Assembly (NCBI GenBank): GCA_029204225.1
Contig: CM055111.1
Coordinates: 12,710,697 to 12,774,696, forward strand
Reading direction: 5' to 3'
Source: Diphasiastrum complanatum
Taxonomy: Eukaryota; Streptophyta; Lycopodiopsida; Lycopodiales; Lycopodiaceae
Length of the DNA stretch: 64,000 nucleotides
Shown: positions 63,497 through 64,000 of the stretch, piece after piece
Layout of the letters: each line of letters opens with the position of its first letter
Numbering within the stretch: position 1 is the first letter of the stretch
Notes under the pieces: model-generated
Told to the model about the DNA's origin: nothing
The model's database searches: none
What the model saw: only the letters and a program-made list of their open reading frames with translations
Position numbers and translations under genes: made by a program

Positions 63497-64000
63497 TTTC
63501 TAGTCAAGGTGAAAATTTGTTTCTAACTTACTCACATAGTATCTGATTGCATGTCAGTTCAATTACAAGTGAGAAACTAGTGGTTTTTAGTGAAAATTCA
63601 AGATCTTTTGGGTTGCATGGTCACTAGTCTTCCATTGACCAATAAGTTAAGTTCAAAACTTAATCAACCCGTGATATGACAATTATGAGGTTGGATGTCT
63701 TTCTTAAAAACTAATTCGGAGCAAAGAAACTTCTTGGAGGAAAAGCTGGTGGCATGTGACATTCGTGATTCCAAAGGAAACTTCTTATGCAAAAACGATT
63801 TGTAGACCAATGGTTAGTAATTGTTGTCATGGTAAATCTAACGGGTGAATCCATTGGTTATATTTTTTCAGTGTATTTTCAAAAATTATGAGATATGGAT
63901 CCAGATTCCAAATAATATCTCATTATTTACAAAATCTGGAAGCCGTTAAATCTATTTCTCACTTATTTGAACCCATACTTTCTAGAAATTTTTTGAATAC
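63497..64000. other. Spacer to the window end; nothing seen
   Basis: AT-rich sequence with no recognisable gene, repeat or element end. Confidence 0.5.

Overview
The window looks like nuclear DNA from a large-genome land plant. Spliced genes have introns above 10 kb, and Ty1/copia, Ty3/gypsy (with chromodomain), hAT, Helitron and non-LTR remnants fill most of the space. AT-rich spacer carries many CT/GA microsatellites, and gypsy primer-binding sites match plant initiator tRNA-Met. A fern or another large-genome non-flowering lineage is my guess from the mix of element types; nothing in the sequence proves it. No bacterial features, CRISPR arrays, rRNA or tRNA genes were seen.

Layout: 1-2000, the 3' part of a copia element and its LTR. 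3.8-7.25 kb (minus), a broken non-LTR retrotransposon with an N-terminal C2H2 finger, a reverse transcriptase and a C-terminal endonuclease-like region (R2-like order). 10.02-18.59 kb, four near-identical 2.14-kb tandem units, each carrying a fragment of a SWI1/DYAD/AM1-type meiosis gene on the minus strand. 18.6-19.1 kb, unrecognised coding relic. 19.87-21.64 kb, a Helitron helicase relic followed by an AP-endonuclease-like relic (Helentron/Helitron2 order). 23.1-25.3 kb, two more Helitron Rep pieces in opposite orientations. 25.3-30.6 kb, spacer.

30.6-58.4 kb (plus) is the one intact host gene I can assemble: a LanC-like protein (LANCL/GCR2 family). Six exons with consistent splice phases give 425 codons. 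Intron 1 (3.2 kb) holds a 5'-truncated copia element. Intron 3 (10.5 kb) holds a gypsy chromovirus with paired LTRs, whose interior is largely replaced by a minus-strand copia fragment. Intron 4 (12.5 kb) holds a LINE relic, an ORF1-like retroposon with a CT tail, a hAT transposase gene with working-looking splice sites, an inverted second hAT fragment, a two-exon piece of a PDR-type ABC transporter and a 5' gypsy half-element. Introns 2 and 5 are about 150-160 bp.

58.4-64 kb is spacer with a long CT tract joined to a CG/CA tract, degenerate short repeats, a perfect 16-bp hairpin and a 68-bp direct repeat. Apart from the LanC-like gene, nearly all coding signal here is decayed mobile DNA or captured gene fragments.
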